DNA of 64,000 nt from Chroococcidiopsidaceae cyanobacterium YX2bin18 (GTDB lineage Bacteria > Cyanobacteriota > Cyanobacteriia > Cyanobacteriales > Chroococcidiopsidaceae), in the NCBI GenBank assembly GCA_030446505.1, contig JAUJND010000006.1, positions 22,748 through 86,747 of the forward strand. Direction: 5' to 3'. The number at the start of each line of letters is the position of its first letter. Position 1 is the first letter of the stretch. Positions 41,807 through 51,373 of this stretch are shown here, piece after piece. Below the pieces are notes generated by a model, which worked only from the letters and a program-made list of their open reading frames with translations, made no database searches and had not been told where the DNA came from. The position numbers and the translations under genes are program-made.

Positions 41807-42628
41807 ATGGATTTACCGCGATCGCGGCAATATTTCTCCCAAGAGATTAGTCAGCCTGATCAACAAATTAATCTGGCAAAGGCAGCTCTTTATATTGCCC
41901 AGGAAGAATATCCAGATCTAGAGCCAGATGAATACCTGAACGCCCTTGATACAATGGCATCGGAAATGGTGAAACGCTTGCCATCCCAACGGTATCCCTT
42001 GCGGGTTATTCAGAGTATTAATCAGTATTTGTATCAAGATTTAGGGTTTACCGGGAATACAGACAATTACTACGATCCGCGCAACAGCTATTTAAACAAA
42101 GTAATTGACCGTCGAACTGGTATCCCAATCACGGTTTCGTTAGTCTATCTTGAGGTAGCGCGACGAATTGATTTTCCGATGGTGGGTGTGGGAATGCCGG
42201 GACATTTTCTGATTCGCCCAGAGTTTGAGGATGCCGGAATTTTTGTCGATGCGTTTGACAGCGGCAAAATTCTATTTCCAGAGGATTGCCAGGAACGACT
42301 TACTCAAGTTTACGGTCAGCCCGTGACGCTGCAACCTGAATTTTTAGAGTCAATTACTCCAAGGCAATTTTTGGCACGGATGCTGACTAATTTAAAGCTC
42401 ATTTACCTAAGACAGGAAGAGTTGGAACTCGCAATTGCCGCAGTTGAAAGAATTTTGCTTGTATTTCCAGAAGCGCCAGGGGAATTACGCGATCGCGGTC
42501 TAATATACTACCAAATGGGTCGTTGGGCAGCAGCTGGTGACGATTTTGAAACTTATTTAGCAAAGGTTCCTGATGCTTCGGATGCACCTGTAATTCACCG
42601 CTTGTTAAACCAATTGGGGAGAATTTAA
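41807..42628 (+). CDS. SirB1 family protein (transglutaminase-like with TPR)
   Basis: This 273-aa soluble protein of the SirB1 family has a transglutaminase-like core. It shows FTGNTDNYYDPRNSYLNKVIDRRTGIPITVSLVYLEVARRIDFPMVGVGMPGHFLIR, the strongest block of the family. Catalytic Cys is absent from the classical position in this block (ITVSLVY), so it is probably not a protease. A TPR-like end follows (YLRQEELELAIAAVERILLVFPEAPGELRDRGLIYYQMG). Function in cyanobacteria is not known. The frame is clean. It stands alone between two long gaps. Confidence 0.85.
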   Translation: MDLPRSRQYFSQEISQPDQQINLAKAALYIAQEEYPDLEPDEYLNALDTMASEMVKRLPSQRYPLRVIQSINQYLYQDLGFTGNTDNYYDPRNSYLNKVIDRRTGIPITVSLVYLEVARRIDFPMVGVGMPGHFLIRPEFEDAGIFVDAFDSGKILFPEDCQERLTQVYGQPVTLQPEFLESITPRQFLARMLTNLKLIYLRQEELELAIAAVERILLVFPEAPGELRDRGLIYYQMGRWAAAGDDFETYLAKVPDASDAPVIHRLLNQLGRI

Positions 42629-43410
42629 AGCGGGGTGCAGAAGCCAAAGGAGAGTATAAATTAAAGTTCTGTGCTTCCGTATTGCCTGGCAATTTAAACA
42701 GCTAAATTAGATACATGAGAACTGCTTATTTTCTCTACTATGCGTTTGAAGCGGAGCAGCTAAGTTTGGATATCTTTATTTTGTTGAGCTTGAGAATAGG
42801 AATTTAAATTTCAAATTAAGCTCCCACACACAAATGACCTGGAATTTTACGTTTTTAGTCACACATCATCAGTATTTTTAATCCCAGCTCCTGTTTTGAA
42901 TGTATAACTAGTGACTCAAGGGCGGTAATTCCTTTTAGTGTTTCAAGCTACTGGACAACCGCAACTGTAGTTGCGGCTATTAAGGTTACCATCGCTATTT
43001 CAGTTACCTAGTGGGTTTGCAACGCAACAAGAGTTGAGTCACCGATGCTTTAAAGGGCTACAAGTATAATTCGGTGACTATACTTTTATCTACTTACATT
43101 GTTTCAGTAATGACTGCAAGTACTTAGTTAATACTGCAGTGAATTTAGCTAAATACAAATGTAATATTAATTACCAAAAAATCAGGAGAAAGTGTTTTTT
43201 AGCGCTATTTGTTTATAAAGATAGATGCGTGGCTAAAAAATTACAGCTATCGCTGTATAGGAAAATCTTATTTGCTGTTAGTGGTTAATTTACAGCAAAA
43301 TGCAAGTGAAATAACTGACTGCCATGTAGGATTATGCAAAGTAATACATTTTGGGAGGAAAAATTGTTTATGTTTTATTTGATGATATTTGAGGTTAACT
43401 CAAGAGAACT
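42629..43410. other. 780-bp gap with two hairpins
   Basis: No gene is visible. CCGCAACT and AGTTGCGG form a tight palindrome at 42959-42976. AAGTATA (43062) pairs with TATACTT (43079). Either could be part of a small RNA or a miniature repeat. The last 100 bases lead to the mechanosensitive channel gene. Confidence 0.45.
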
Positions 43411-45264
43411 ATGAAAGAAATTTGGCAAGGTATAACTCAAATTATGGGTGTGGGGCTACCAATCAAAGTGCAGGAAATATTAGCGCAGGCACCAGCACCT
43501 CCGAATATCGACCTAGATCGACCAGGAGAGGCTGCTGAGGCTGGGGTCAACTATGTGCAAGGGCTTGGCGCACGGCTAATTAACTTTATTCCAGAATTGC
43601 TGGCAGCGCTGGCAATTTTGTTGGTCGGCTTGCTAATTGCAGCGCTTGCTAAAGCCATAGTGCGAGGAATTCTTAACCGCACTACCATAGACAATCGGAT
43701 TGCTGCGGCGATCATGGGGCGTGCAGATAGCCGTGATCTACCCAGAGTAGAAGACGCGATCTCCAACATAGTCTTTTGGATCATCGTCCTTTTCACTATA
43801 GTTGCTGTTTTACAGGCACTACAGCTGGAGGTAGTTTCTCGACCGCTGGGTGGCTTCCTGAACGAGCTTCTTAGCTTCATTCCCAGATTAGTCGGTGCGA
43901 TAATTTTGTTGGCAGTCGCCTGGTTAATCGCAAAACTTGTGAAGTTGGTGACAACACGCGGATTACACGCCTTAAGGGTAGATGAGCGTTTAGATCAGCG
44001 ACCAGCAGGCACTACCCGCGATCCAAACCAGTTGTCTTTGAGTGATACGATTGGCAATGCCCTGTATTGGTTCATCTTTTTACTCTTTCTGCTGCCAATT
44101 CTAGATACGCTGGGGCTACAGCAGGCACTAAGACCTGTGCAGCGTTTAATTGAGGACATTGTCTCGATTTTGCCCAATATTCTAGCGGCAATAGTAATTG
44201 CTGCTGCTGGCTGGTTGCTAGCTACTGTGGTGCGTCGGATTGTGACAAACTTGCTAGCATCAACTGGAATCGACCGGATGGGAAATCGGGTTGGACTGCG
44301 GGGAAGCAGCACTGGGCAATCTCTGTCTGGGATTATTGGTACGATTGTCTACGTCCTGATTTTGATTCCTGTGGCGATCGCGGCACTGAATGCACTGCGA
44401 ATTGAAGCAATCTCGGTGCCAGCGATCGCAATGCTCAACCAGATCCTCACTGCCTTACCTGCAATTTTCACAGCAGCGTTGATTCTGATCTTGGCTTACT
44501 TCTTGGGGCGCTTTGTGTCGGATTTGGTCACCAATATCCTCTCTAGCCTGGGCTTTAACAATATTTTCTCTGTATTGGGTCTACCAACACCTTCTAGAAG
44601 GACTGTATCCCCGCCAAGGACAACGCCATCACGCGACTTCGTCCCACCAGCAGAACAACGAATCGTGATCGAGTCACCAGCACGTGACTTCATCCCGCCA
44701 ACAGAACAAAGAACTGTAATTCAGCCTGAACCAACAACGCCAGCAGAACAAAGAACTGTAATTCAGCCTGAACCAACAACGCCAGCAACAGCGGTGACAA
44801 CCCGGACACCGTCAGAAATTGTCGGCATTATTGCTCTAGTTGGGATCATGCTATTTGCTACTGTTGCGGCGGTCAATATCTTAAATATTGTGGCGCTGAC
44901 AGCATTAGTGACTGGTATTACATTGATATTTGGGCAAATCCTGTCAGGATTGATCGTGTTTGGCATTGGTTTGTTTTTGGCAAATCTGGTCTATAACATC
45001 ATTACCAGTTCCGGCGATCGCCAGGCACAAATCTTGGGTCAGGTGGCGCGGATTGCGATCATTGTTTTTACCTCAGCTTTAGCACTACGACAGATTGGGA
45101 TTGCTAGCGAAATCGTCAATTTAGCCTTTGGGTTGTTACTCGGTGCGATCGCTGTTGCTATTGCCTTAGCATTTGGTTTAGGTGGTCGCGATATTGCACG
45201 AGGGCAAGTTCAAGAATTGCTAGACTCTTTTAAGCAAAAACGCAACCAACCACCCCGCGTTTAA
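43411..45264 (+). CDS. Mechanosensitive ion channel family protein with repeated TM helices
   Basis: This 617-aa integral membrane protein is built of repeated units like LINFIPELLAALAILLVGLLIAALAKAIVRGIL, FLNELLSFIPRLVGAIILLAVAWLIAKLVK, IEDIVSILPNILAAIVIAAAGWLLATVVRRIV and LNQILTALPAIFTAALILILAYFLGRFVSDLV. These are four copies of the conserved TM_helix repeat of MscS-related channels. Residues 400-465 form a hydrophilic linker with a near-perfect tandem repeat EQRTVIQPEPTTPA. More membrane helices follow, and the protein ends in a GLGGRDIARGQVQELLDSFKQ tail. No typical MscS beta domain is seen. It may serve osmotic protection; the gating function is not proven for this class. Confidence 0.85.
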   Translation: MKEIWQGITQIMGVGLPIKVQEILAQAPAPPNIDLDRPGEAAEAGVNYVQGLGARLINFIPELLAALAILLVGLLIAALAKAIVRGILNRTTIDNRIAAAIMGRADSRDLPRVEDAISNIVFWIIVLFTIVAVLQALQLEVVSRPLGGFLNELLSFIPRLVGAIILLAVAWLIAKLVKLVTTRGLHALRVDERLDQRPAGTTRDPNQLSLSDTIGNALYWFIFLLFLLPILDTLGLQQALRPVQRLIEDIVSILPNILAAIVIAAAGWLLATVVRRIVTNLLASTGIDRMGNRVGLRGSSTGQSLSGIIGTIVYVLILIPVAIAALNALRIEAISVPAIAMLNQILTALPAIFTAALILILAYFLGRFVSDLVTNILSSLGFNNIFSVLGLPTPSRRTVSPPRTTPSRDFVPPAEQRIVIESPARDFIPPTEQRTVIQPEPTTPAEQRTVIQPEPTTPATAVTTRTPSEIVGIIALVGIMLFATVAAVNILNIVALTALVTGITLIFGQILSGLIVFGIGLFLANLVYNIITSSGDRQAQILGQVARIAIIVFTSALALRQIGIASEIVNLAFGLLLGAIAVAIALAFGLGGRDIARGQVQELLDSFKQKRNQPPRV

Positions 45265-45350
45265 GAGAGCAGGGGGAGCAGGGGAGGCAGGGGGAGTAGG
45301 GGAAGATATTATTTATATTCCCTCGCCCCTCGTCCCTCACCCCTCGCTCC
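45265..45350. repeat. Purine-rich degenerate short repeat at the convergent gene border
   Basis: Variants of GGGGAGCAGG and, on the other strand, GAGGGGCGAGGG recur every seven to eight bases. Short repeats of this type are common between cyanobacterial genes. They form the last codons of the GTPase gene. Confidence 0.65.
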
Positions 45351-46799
45351 TAGTTTCGTCCGTAGTTCATCTTTAATGCGGTTGAGAATTGAAGTTTCAT
45401 CCAACGAAGCCAAAATTTGGTTAACAATTGCTTTTGGACCATCTGGACCCCAAGAGGCTCCGTTGGCTAAGTAGGCTTTAGTAACTTGTCCAATTGCATA
45501 GGAAGAAACACCAGCTACGCCCGCTTGTGTAAGCGCCACAGATAGATAAGGACCAAGCGAAGCACCACCTGTAGCTGGAGCAGATATACCAAGTAAGCTT
45601 TTTAAGGAACTTAAGCCCAAGGTTGCCAACAATTCACTAGCACTGATGCCGCCCATACTAATAGCAATTTTTTGGAGCAAACCTACGGCTCCCGCTTGGC
45701 TCATTTGAATGCCATAGAGCTTGGACAAATTTAAAATCAGGGCGATATCAATTACAGCCCCGCTGAAAATATCAACTACAGTAACCGGATTTAGGGCGAT
45801 CGCTACTGCCTTAGTCATAACTGCACGCCAAATCAGATCATTCGCCCTATTGTCCCGAATCTCTAGTTTCCGCTGTACCAAGCGCTCATTGACATTATCG
45901 GCATAAAGCATGGTGTTGAGAGCAACTAATGCTTTGCCTTCGCGGTGCAAAATCTCTAATATTTTTAACTTAAGCTCCTCGACTTGGGGTGCGCTAGGAC
46001 TTAACTGGACACCTTGGCTACCATCGGAGCGACGCAGAGCCGTCTTTACGAGGGGTGAGGCAGCTGCCATGACAATTTCATCAGGTGAGAGTAACTCCCG
46101 TACGCGCTCATCCCGAATTTTTTGATAAATTGCTATCCGATCTGCCTGGGGATACTGGTCAATTTTATTGAATACAAGCAAGATTGGCTTACCAGCTGAG
46201 CGTAGTTGGGAGAGCGCTTCGTGTTCCACCTGCGTCATGTCCCCAGCAATCACAAACAAAATTAAATCCGCTTGTTTTGCCACTTTTTGAGCAAGAGCAG
46301 CACGAGGAGCGCCATCTACTTCATCCAACCCAGGAGTATCAATCAATTCAACATAAGACTCTCCCAGACTTGGTAAAGTAACCCGAAGACAGCGATCGCC
46401 TAAATCCTGTTTAATCTTCCAAGTTGCCCTAGAGTCATTGCGGGTGACACCGTGTACTGGACCTGTTTCAAACACTGTTTGTCCCAACAAGGCATTGAGC
46501 AGCGAAGACTTGCCGCGTCCTACCATGCCAAATACAGCAATCTGTACCACCCGCCGCTCTAAGTTACCTAGCATAGTTTCTAGCTGAGTAATTTCCGCTT
46601 CCAGTCCATTCCGTTCCTGCGGAGTCAAATCGAGATTGGCTACCAGGTCTTGGAGAGTTGTCTGTGCCTGTTTATAGTTCAACTCTGCCTGGATATCTTT
46701 AAAGGCAGAAATCGCGTTGTCCATTTCCTCGTCTAAGTTAGTTGGTAGAGGAGTAAGCGAATAATTCGAGTAGGGAGTCGGATCAGGCAATGAAGTCAA
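45309..46799 (-). CDS. Dynamin/Era-like GTPase with DUF697 domain
   Basis: This 496-aa GTP-binding protein shows G1 AVFGMVGRGKSSLLNALLG near residue 90, G3 ELIDTPGLDEVDG and G4 LLVFNKIDQYP, so GTP binding is well supported. The C-terminal half carries a DUF697-type hydrophobic region (VAIALNPVTVVDIFSGAVIDIALILNLSKLYGIQMSQAGAVGLLQKIAISMGG), suggesting membrane association. A coiled N-terminal segment precedes the G domain. The last dozen residues (LGARGEGRGAREYK) are encoded by a simple repeat and may be an accidental extension. Paralogous GTPases of this kind are common in cyanobacteria; the cellular role is unknown. Confidence 0.87.
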   Translation of the reverse strand: MTSLPDPTPYSNYSLTPLPTNLDEEMDNAISAFKDIQAELNYKQAQTTLQDLVANLDLTPQERNGLEAEITQLETMLGNLERRVVQIAVFGMVGRGKSSLLNALLGQTVFETGPVHGVTRNDSRATWKIKQDLGDRCLRVTLPSLGESYVELIDTPGLDEVDGAPRAALAQKVAKQADLILFVIAGDMTQVEHEALSQLRSAGKPILLVFNKIDQYPQADRIAIYQKIRDERVRELLSPDEIVMAAASPLVKTALRRSDGSQGVQLSPSAPQVEELKLKILEILHREGKALVALNTMLYADNVNERLVQRKLEIRDNRANDLIWRAVMTKAVAIALNPVTVVDIFSGAVIDIALILNLSKLYGIQMSQAGAVGLLQKIAISMGGISASELLATLGLSSLKSLLGISAPATGGASLGPYLSVALTQAGVAGVSSYAIGQVTKAYLANGASWGPDGPKAIVNQILASLDETSILNRIKDELRTKLGARGEGRGAREYK

Positions 46800-47098
46800 A
46801 TTTTTATTCCTCCTGTGAGCAATGCTTACGGTTAGCTAAATTCCGCAATATCTACCGCGCAAAAGTAGAGCAGTTTTTTGAAAAATGTGATTTTAACCTT
46901 ATGCTTTGATCGTAGCTACTAAAAAAGGGCAAGGGACAAGGGTAAGAGAAGGGTTGGTTTCCTCCCTATTTACGCTTGGAGGCAAGCTGCTAAAAGACTA
47001 ATTGTTAAAAATCTATGTCTCTAGTGTCTTTATTGTTAGTAATACTTTTTAGTCAAAATTGGGATTAGTTATTTGGAGCAGAATTAGTAGCAGCAATT
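46800..47098. other. Divergent upstream region
   Basis: No gene is seen. It must hold the promoters of the GTPase (left) and the DUF3146 gene (right). AGGAGG-like sequence just before 46799 (reading TTCCTCC on the plus strand) is the GTPase ribosome site. Confidence 0.5.
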
Positions 47099-47362
47099 GT
47101 GAGTCGTAAGCGTTTGCCAGAAACTATTGCCTATGTCCGGATTACACAACAATCCTGGCAACAAGGCTTCCTTGAGGGGGAAGTAAGAGCGGCTGAATTT
47201 GAGTGGCAGTTCCAGTGGTGTTTTCGACGCGGTGAGTTGTCCGTTAAACCTTCCCAAGGTCGCGCATTAATTAAAGAGCCGCTTGGTCGCTTTTTGGAGC
47301 AACGGGATTACCAGCTTGAACCAGGAGGTGACTATGCGTTTACAATCCGGGCTGAACTTTAA
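47099..47362 (+). CDS. DUF3146 family protein
   Basis: This 87-aa protein starts at GTG 47099 (MSRKRLPETIAYVRITQQSWQQGFLEGEVRAAEFEWQFQW) and ends LEPGGDYAFTIRAEL. The pattern matches the small cyanobacterial DUF3146 family. It is soluble, with mixed beta strands. No catalytic motif is visible. The stop lies at the border with the convergent YqgF-like gene, with no free bases between, so the mRNAs must overlap. Confidence 0.78.
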   Translation: MSRKRLPETIAYVRITQQSWQQGFLEGEVRAAEFEWQFQWCFRRGELSVKPSQGRALIKEPLGRFLEQRDYQLEPGGDYAFTIRAEL

Positions 47363-47800
47363 TCATAGGTTTGAGCTAGATACCAAATGTAAGTATCTTT
47401 CAATCAGCAGGATAGCAACAATATCATCTACTGGTCGTGGGGGTTGGCGTAAACCTTGAGGTAGTAATTTCGAGAAACCTGTGGGAGGGTACATCTGCCA
47501 ATAGCGATCGCGTGCCTCTAAACTGCTGTAGCGTTCATCTACCATGACGATAGATATTGGAGCTAATTCCTGGCTCAGTTGTTGCTTCCAGGGTTTGGCT
47601 GTGGTCTGATCACCCATCACCAAAAGGGAAATGGCATACGACTCGCAGAGTGCTTGGATAGTAGCGATTACTTCCTTGGTTGGAACAACTTGGTGATAAT
47701 ACAATTGCCGCTTCTGTCCCATTACAGCTAACCCACATTTATCTCGACCTGGATCAAAACCTAAGATCGTTGGTTGAGTCGGCGCATCTGGGAGAGTCAT
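47363..47800 (-). CDS. YqgF/RuvX-like RNase H-fold nuclease
   Basis: This 145-aa protein has the RNase H-like resolvase fold. ILGFDPGRDKCGLAVMG near residue 12 carries the first Asp, LLVMGDQTTAKPW follows, IVMVDERYSSLEARDRYW contains the conserved Glu, and PPRPVDDIVAILLIERYL ends with the last Asp. YqgF proteins are best known for processing the 16S rRNA 5' end; this one is a diverged cyanobacterial version, so that role is inferred. It lies just downstream of the broken DUF3084 gene on the same strand. Confidence 0.85.
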   Translation of the reverse strand: MTLPDAPTQPTILGFDPGRDKCGLAVMGQKRQLYYHQVVPTKEVIATIQALCESYAISLLVMGDQTTAKPWKQQLSQELAPISIVMVDERYSSLEARDRYWQMYPPTGFSKLLPQGLRQPPRPVDDIVAILLIERYLHLVSSSNL

Positions 47801-47882
47801 ATCGCTTACAGCAAGAGGGTTCAGAGAACAGGATTCAGGGGTGGCATTGGAGAAGGAGCGGTAGGTGGGGATGGGAAAGTCC

Positions 47883-49381
47883 CTATGGGTTTATTAATCT
47901 TAGTTCCAAAACAATTTGCCCGTTTTGAACTGCTACTAGTTCCACCTTAAGAGGACCAGCTGTATATGTCACTTGGGCTGCGACAGCTTTAATATCCACT
48001 GGTTGAGGGTACTGGTTCAATTGAGCTATGAAGCGCAGCAATGTTTCAATGCGATTATCTCCAATTTGGATTGTATCCCCCAAAAATACCAGCGCGTTGG
48101 GAGCGAAAGTTGGTTGCACTTAACAGTAGCTCAACTCGTTGGCGAACTTCCTCTGCTGTCATCGTCGGGTCAACGAAATTGCAGCTAATACCTCATTTGG
48201 ACGAAAGACTACTTGATTTTGGGTTGCATCAGCAAAAACTCGGACGCTCTTTTCACCTAAAACGTAGTTACCAGCAGAGATAATTCGCACCACGTAGTCC
48301 CGACCGTCATCAATTTGCTCAGCGAGTTGGTCAAGCGGGTTTGGGAAATGTTGACAACACGTTGGTTCAGTTGGTTAATTCCTGGCTGAGTTAATTGAAT
48401 CGCCGTTCGGTTTGCTTCTCGCAGAGTTGCTGAATGGCTTGGTCAGCCGCCTTCGGTTCGACAATACGCACCACACGAGCGGTAAGAACCTGACCGCGCA
48501 AAAGGGCAACGTTGCCTCGACGCAACACTTGGAAGTTTCGTTCTAATCTTGCTACCTCCTGTTCCAGGTAGTCTTGTTGTGTTTCTAATTCTTTGAGGCG
48601 AGTTTCCCGTCGAGCAATCACGATCTCGCTCTGCGATGTCGCGATCGCGTTGCTCAATATTTTCATCCAGGTTAGTGATTTCCTGATCGCGTTGGGCAAT
48701 TTGGGCAATGACCGCGTTGCGTTGCTCAATCAGCTGCTGGCGTTCGCTCTGGAGTTGTTGAATTTCGAGCGCAACTTAAGCCTGTTGGGAAAATGTTTTA
48801 AGCAGAGCTTGAGCTTTTTGGAACTGAGATTTTATTTGACCCAGTTGACCTTGGGTACTATTAAGTTGAGCTTGGGTTTGGGTTTGTCTTGCTTGAGTGC
48901 GATTTAACTGGGCTTGGGTTTGGGCTTGTTTGACAACTACACCCTTCAAATCCTGATTAATCGCGTTCAGGCCGGAGTGCCGCCTCTAGTTGCCGCTTTT
49001 GGGCTTCTCTTTGCTGGGCTTTTTGTTCAGTTTTGACTTGAGCTAGTTCCTTTTGTGCCTGATTTTTGATTAGTTGTTTCTTCTAGCTGCTGGCGGGTGG
49101 TATTTAGCTGCTGACGTTTAGTCCGGAGATCATTCTGAATCTCCTCAATTGAAAAACTCCTGTCCGCAATCGTTCGTCAGCTGCAAACAAAATTGCCAGT
49201 GTGGAAGCAGAAATAATACTACCTGTAATGATGGTTACTACAACAGGCTGTTTTGCGGGGGCGAAGATTAAATAGGCTCAAGCGTGCCTTCCCCAACCCG
49301 CGTACCAATGCGATCGCCCACCGTTGCGATTACGCCCCCTAAAATCAAAATTGCTGCAATCAGGATGTACGCGGTGGTCAT
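47883..49381 (-). pseudogene. DUF3084 coiled-coil membrane protein, frameshifted
   Basis: The start is ATG 49381, reading MTTAYILIAAILILGGVIATVGDRIGTRVG, a membrane anchor. After a shift it continues ARLSLFNLRPRKTAVVVTIITGSIISASTLAILFAADE, a second helix. A long Gln-rich coiled coil follows (from about 49150 to 48500, e.g. RLKELETQQDYLEQEVARLERNF) and then the C-terminal domain QPTFAPNALVFLGDTIQIGD to VLELRLINP. Frame changes occur near 49290, 49165, 48970, 48780, 48650, 48410 and 48150. The family is cyanobacterial and of unknown function, possibly in envelope organisation. This is one of the most heavily shifted genes in the window. Confidence 0.8.
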
Positions 49382-49460
49382 TTTCGGCTTTCAGTTACCC
49401 CAGCTACAGCCTACTGCAAGCTGCTACGCAGAGTCATTAGTTTGTAGTCCTGATGACCAA

Positions 49461-50119
49461 TTAAGTAAATTGTTGGCAAAAAAACTACTGGATTGTGAAC
49501 AGTAATCTTTTTTATGAATTGAAATCATTTTTCGTCGCGCAAGTCTCCTAAAGTCGAGTAACAGTGACACGAGTAGAACCAATTGCTTCAGCGATCGCTT
49601 GATGAAAGCTTTAAATCAATCGTAATTCCCTCAGCACCAGGAACTCCAAAATCGCGACAGAGAATCAACAGAAAGCTTACCAAGCGAGAACCCATATCCC
49701 GGTGAGCCAAGGTTTCAATCATCATCTCTGTCTGTAAAATCCGCGAGGAAAGCCCGCGCAGCATTAACATCGATAACTCTGGCTTCTCCTTCAACGCCTG
49801 CTCTACCTGTTCAATTGGTGCTGACAATAACTCCACTGGCGTAAAAGCAACTGCATGGTAAAACCGATCAGATCGGTGTCCAGTCAGCAGCGACAGAACT
49901 CCAAAGACGCTATTCTCTCGCAGCAGCGCCTTGGTAATTTCTTCTCCAGCCTCATAAACTCTGGAAAGTTTAACAGCACCTTTCATTAAAAAATAAACAC
50001 GCTCCGCCGGATCTCCCGGAAAAAAATCGTCTTGCCCCGTTCAAACATTTCCACAACTGGTGGAAACGACCCTGTTCTAACTGACGGAACACAGATGCTA
50101 GTGGTCTATCTTGCGTCAC
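49461..50119 (-). pseudogene. ntcA: Global nitrogen regulator NtcA, frameshifted
   Basis: NtcA is the CRP-family activator that responds to 2-oxoglutarate and turns on nitrogen assimilation genes. GTG at 50119 begins VTQDRPLASVFRQLEQGRF. After a shift near 50010 the frame gives [35 protein letters not shown] to [29 protein letters not shown], nearly identical to known NtcA. Another shift near 49606 precedes the recognition helix [16 protein letters not shown], and more shifts near 49545-49475 precede MISIHKKKITVHNP and a QQFT end with stop at 49461. Total about 220 aa when joined, as expected. Its upstream GTAN8TAC site implies autoregulation. Loss of NtcA would be drastic, so sequence error is likely. 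Confidence 0.88.
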
Positions 50120-50252
50120 GACCCATATCCCCTGCCTAACCGATGCCCGAAACACTACACCAGATAACGTACCAATGAAACCTACCAACTAAAAATTTAA
50201 GGTAAGCGCTTTTGAGCTTTAAAATACTTAAACTGACTTTTGTTTATGTTTT

Positions 50253-50266
50253 GTAGTTTGTGATAC
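50253..50266 (-). promoter_or_regulatory. NtcA-binding site upstream of ntcA
   Basis: GTAGTTTGTGATAC fits GTAN8TAC exactly and ends 134 bases before the ntcA start. On the minus strand a TATTTT (TAN3T-like) box follows about 26 bases later, close to the spacing of class II NtcA-activated promoters. ntcA is autoregulated in other cyanobacteria. Confidence 0.65.
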
Positions 50267-50599
50267 ATAAATTGCAAGAACGCAAAGTCCTCAACCTTTA
50301 AGAACGTTTTTTCAAAAAGCTGTACTAAGAAGGTATTACTAGGATGACGCAATATCTTGTGCAATATCTTAAGCGATTTGCAGTTCTTATTCAGAAGACA
50401 TTTTCACTTTTTGCAGCCGCCTAACTCAAAGCAATAACACAAACTTCTGCCCGCGGAAAGCGGTCATCATGAACACCGGAGAGAGTTTCGGACAGAGCAT
50501 CTGCCCCGAAATCTCTCGTGCTTTAAAAAGCCGATGTACCGATGACTAAAAAAGCAAACTCAGATTCGAGTATGCTCCTAAAAGATTTCCTAATTGATT
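50267..50599. other. Divergent ntcA/fabI upstream region
   Basis: No gene is supported. It holds the upstream regions of ntcA and fabI. A stretch near 50470-50520 with partly complementary GAGAG and CTCTC blocks could form a hairpin in the fabI leader. Confidence 0.4.
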
Positions 50600-51373
50600 A
50601 TGCTAAATTTAACCGGAAAAAATGCCCTTGTTACTGGCATTGCCAACAATCCTTTCGATCGCCTGGGGTATTGCCCAACAACTGCATAAAGCTGGAGCAA
50701 ATCTCGGCATTACTTACCTACCTGATGAGCGGGGCAAGATGGAGAAAAAAGTTGCGGAACTGGTAGAACCGCTCAATCCCAGTTTGTTTGTTCCTTGTGA
50801 TGTCCAAAACGAAGAGCAAGTTCAGTCTACCTTCGATCTGATCCGCGATAAGTGGGGCAAGCTAGATATCCTGATTCATTGCCTGGCGTTTGCTAGTAAG
50901 GAGGATTTAAGTGGTGATTTTAGTAATACTTCGCGTTCAGGCTTCAACCAGGCTTAGAAATCAGCGCCTTCCCTGATGCAGCTAAGTGGGGCAGCTAAAC
51001 CTTTGATGAGCCAAGGAGGCAGTATTGTGACGCTCACCTATCTAGGCGGTGTACGGGTAGTTCCAAATTATAATCTTATGGGAGTTGCTAAGGCAGCGCT
51101 GGAAACAAGTGTACGTTACTTAGCAAGTGAACTTGGTCCCAAAATATTCGCGTTAATGCCATTTTCAAAACGGTCCCATCCGGACTCTGGCATCCTCAGC
51201 AGTCGGTGGAATTTTGGATATGATTCATCATGTCGAGGAGATGGCGCCGCTGCGGCCACGGTAACTCAGCTAGAAGTCGCAATGCTGCTGCCTTCTTGTG
51301 TAGTGATTTAGCTAGTGGCATTACTGGTCAAATTCTGTATGTGGATGCTGGTTACGAAATTATGGGTGTTTGA
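50600..51373 (+). pseudogene. fabI: Enoyl-ACP reductase, several frameshifts
   Basis: FabI reduces enoyl-ACP with NAD(P)H in the last step of each fatty acid elongation round. The start is ATG 50600 (MLNLTGKNALVTGIANN), with the nucleotide-binding loop, followed after a shift by IAWGIAQQLHKAGANLGITYLPDERGKMEKKV. The core LDILIHCLAFASKEDLSGDFS is followed by [45 protein letters not shown] with the catalytic Tyr and Lys. The C terminus ([22 protein letters not shown]) ends at 51373. Frame changes lie near 50652, 50950, 51150, 51250 and 51285. The spacing fits a normal enzyme of about 258 aa, so errors in the consensus are the simplest cause. Confidence 0.88.

Noticed and set aside
45721..46381. 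Plus-strand reading frames within the GTPase gene
   Set aside because: They are antisense shadows of a gene with clear GTP-binding motifs.
49461..50119. Programmed frameshifting in ntcA
   Set aside because: The protein is a single-frame gene in known cyanobacteria, and there are several shifts rather than one slippery site.
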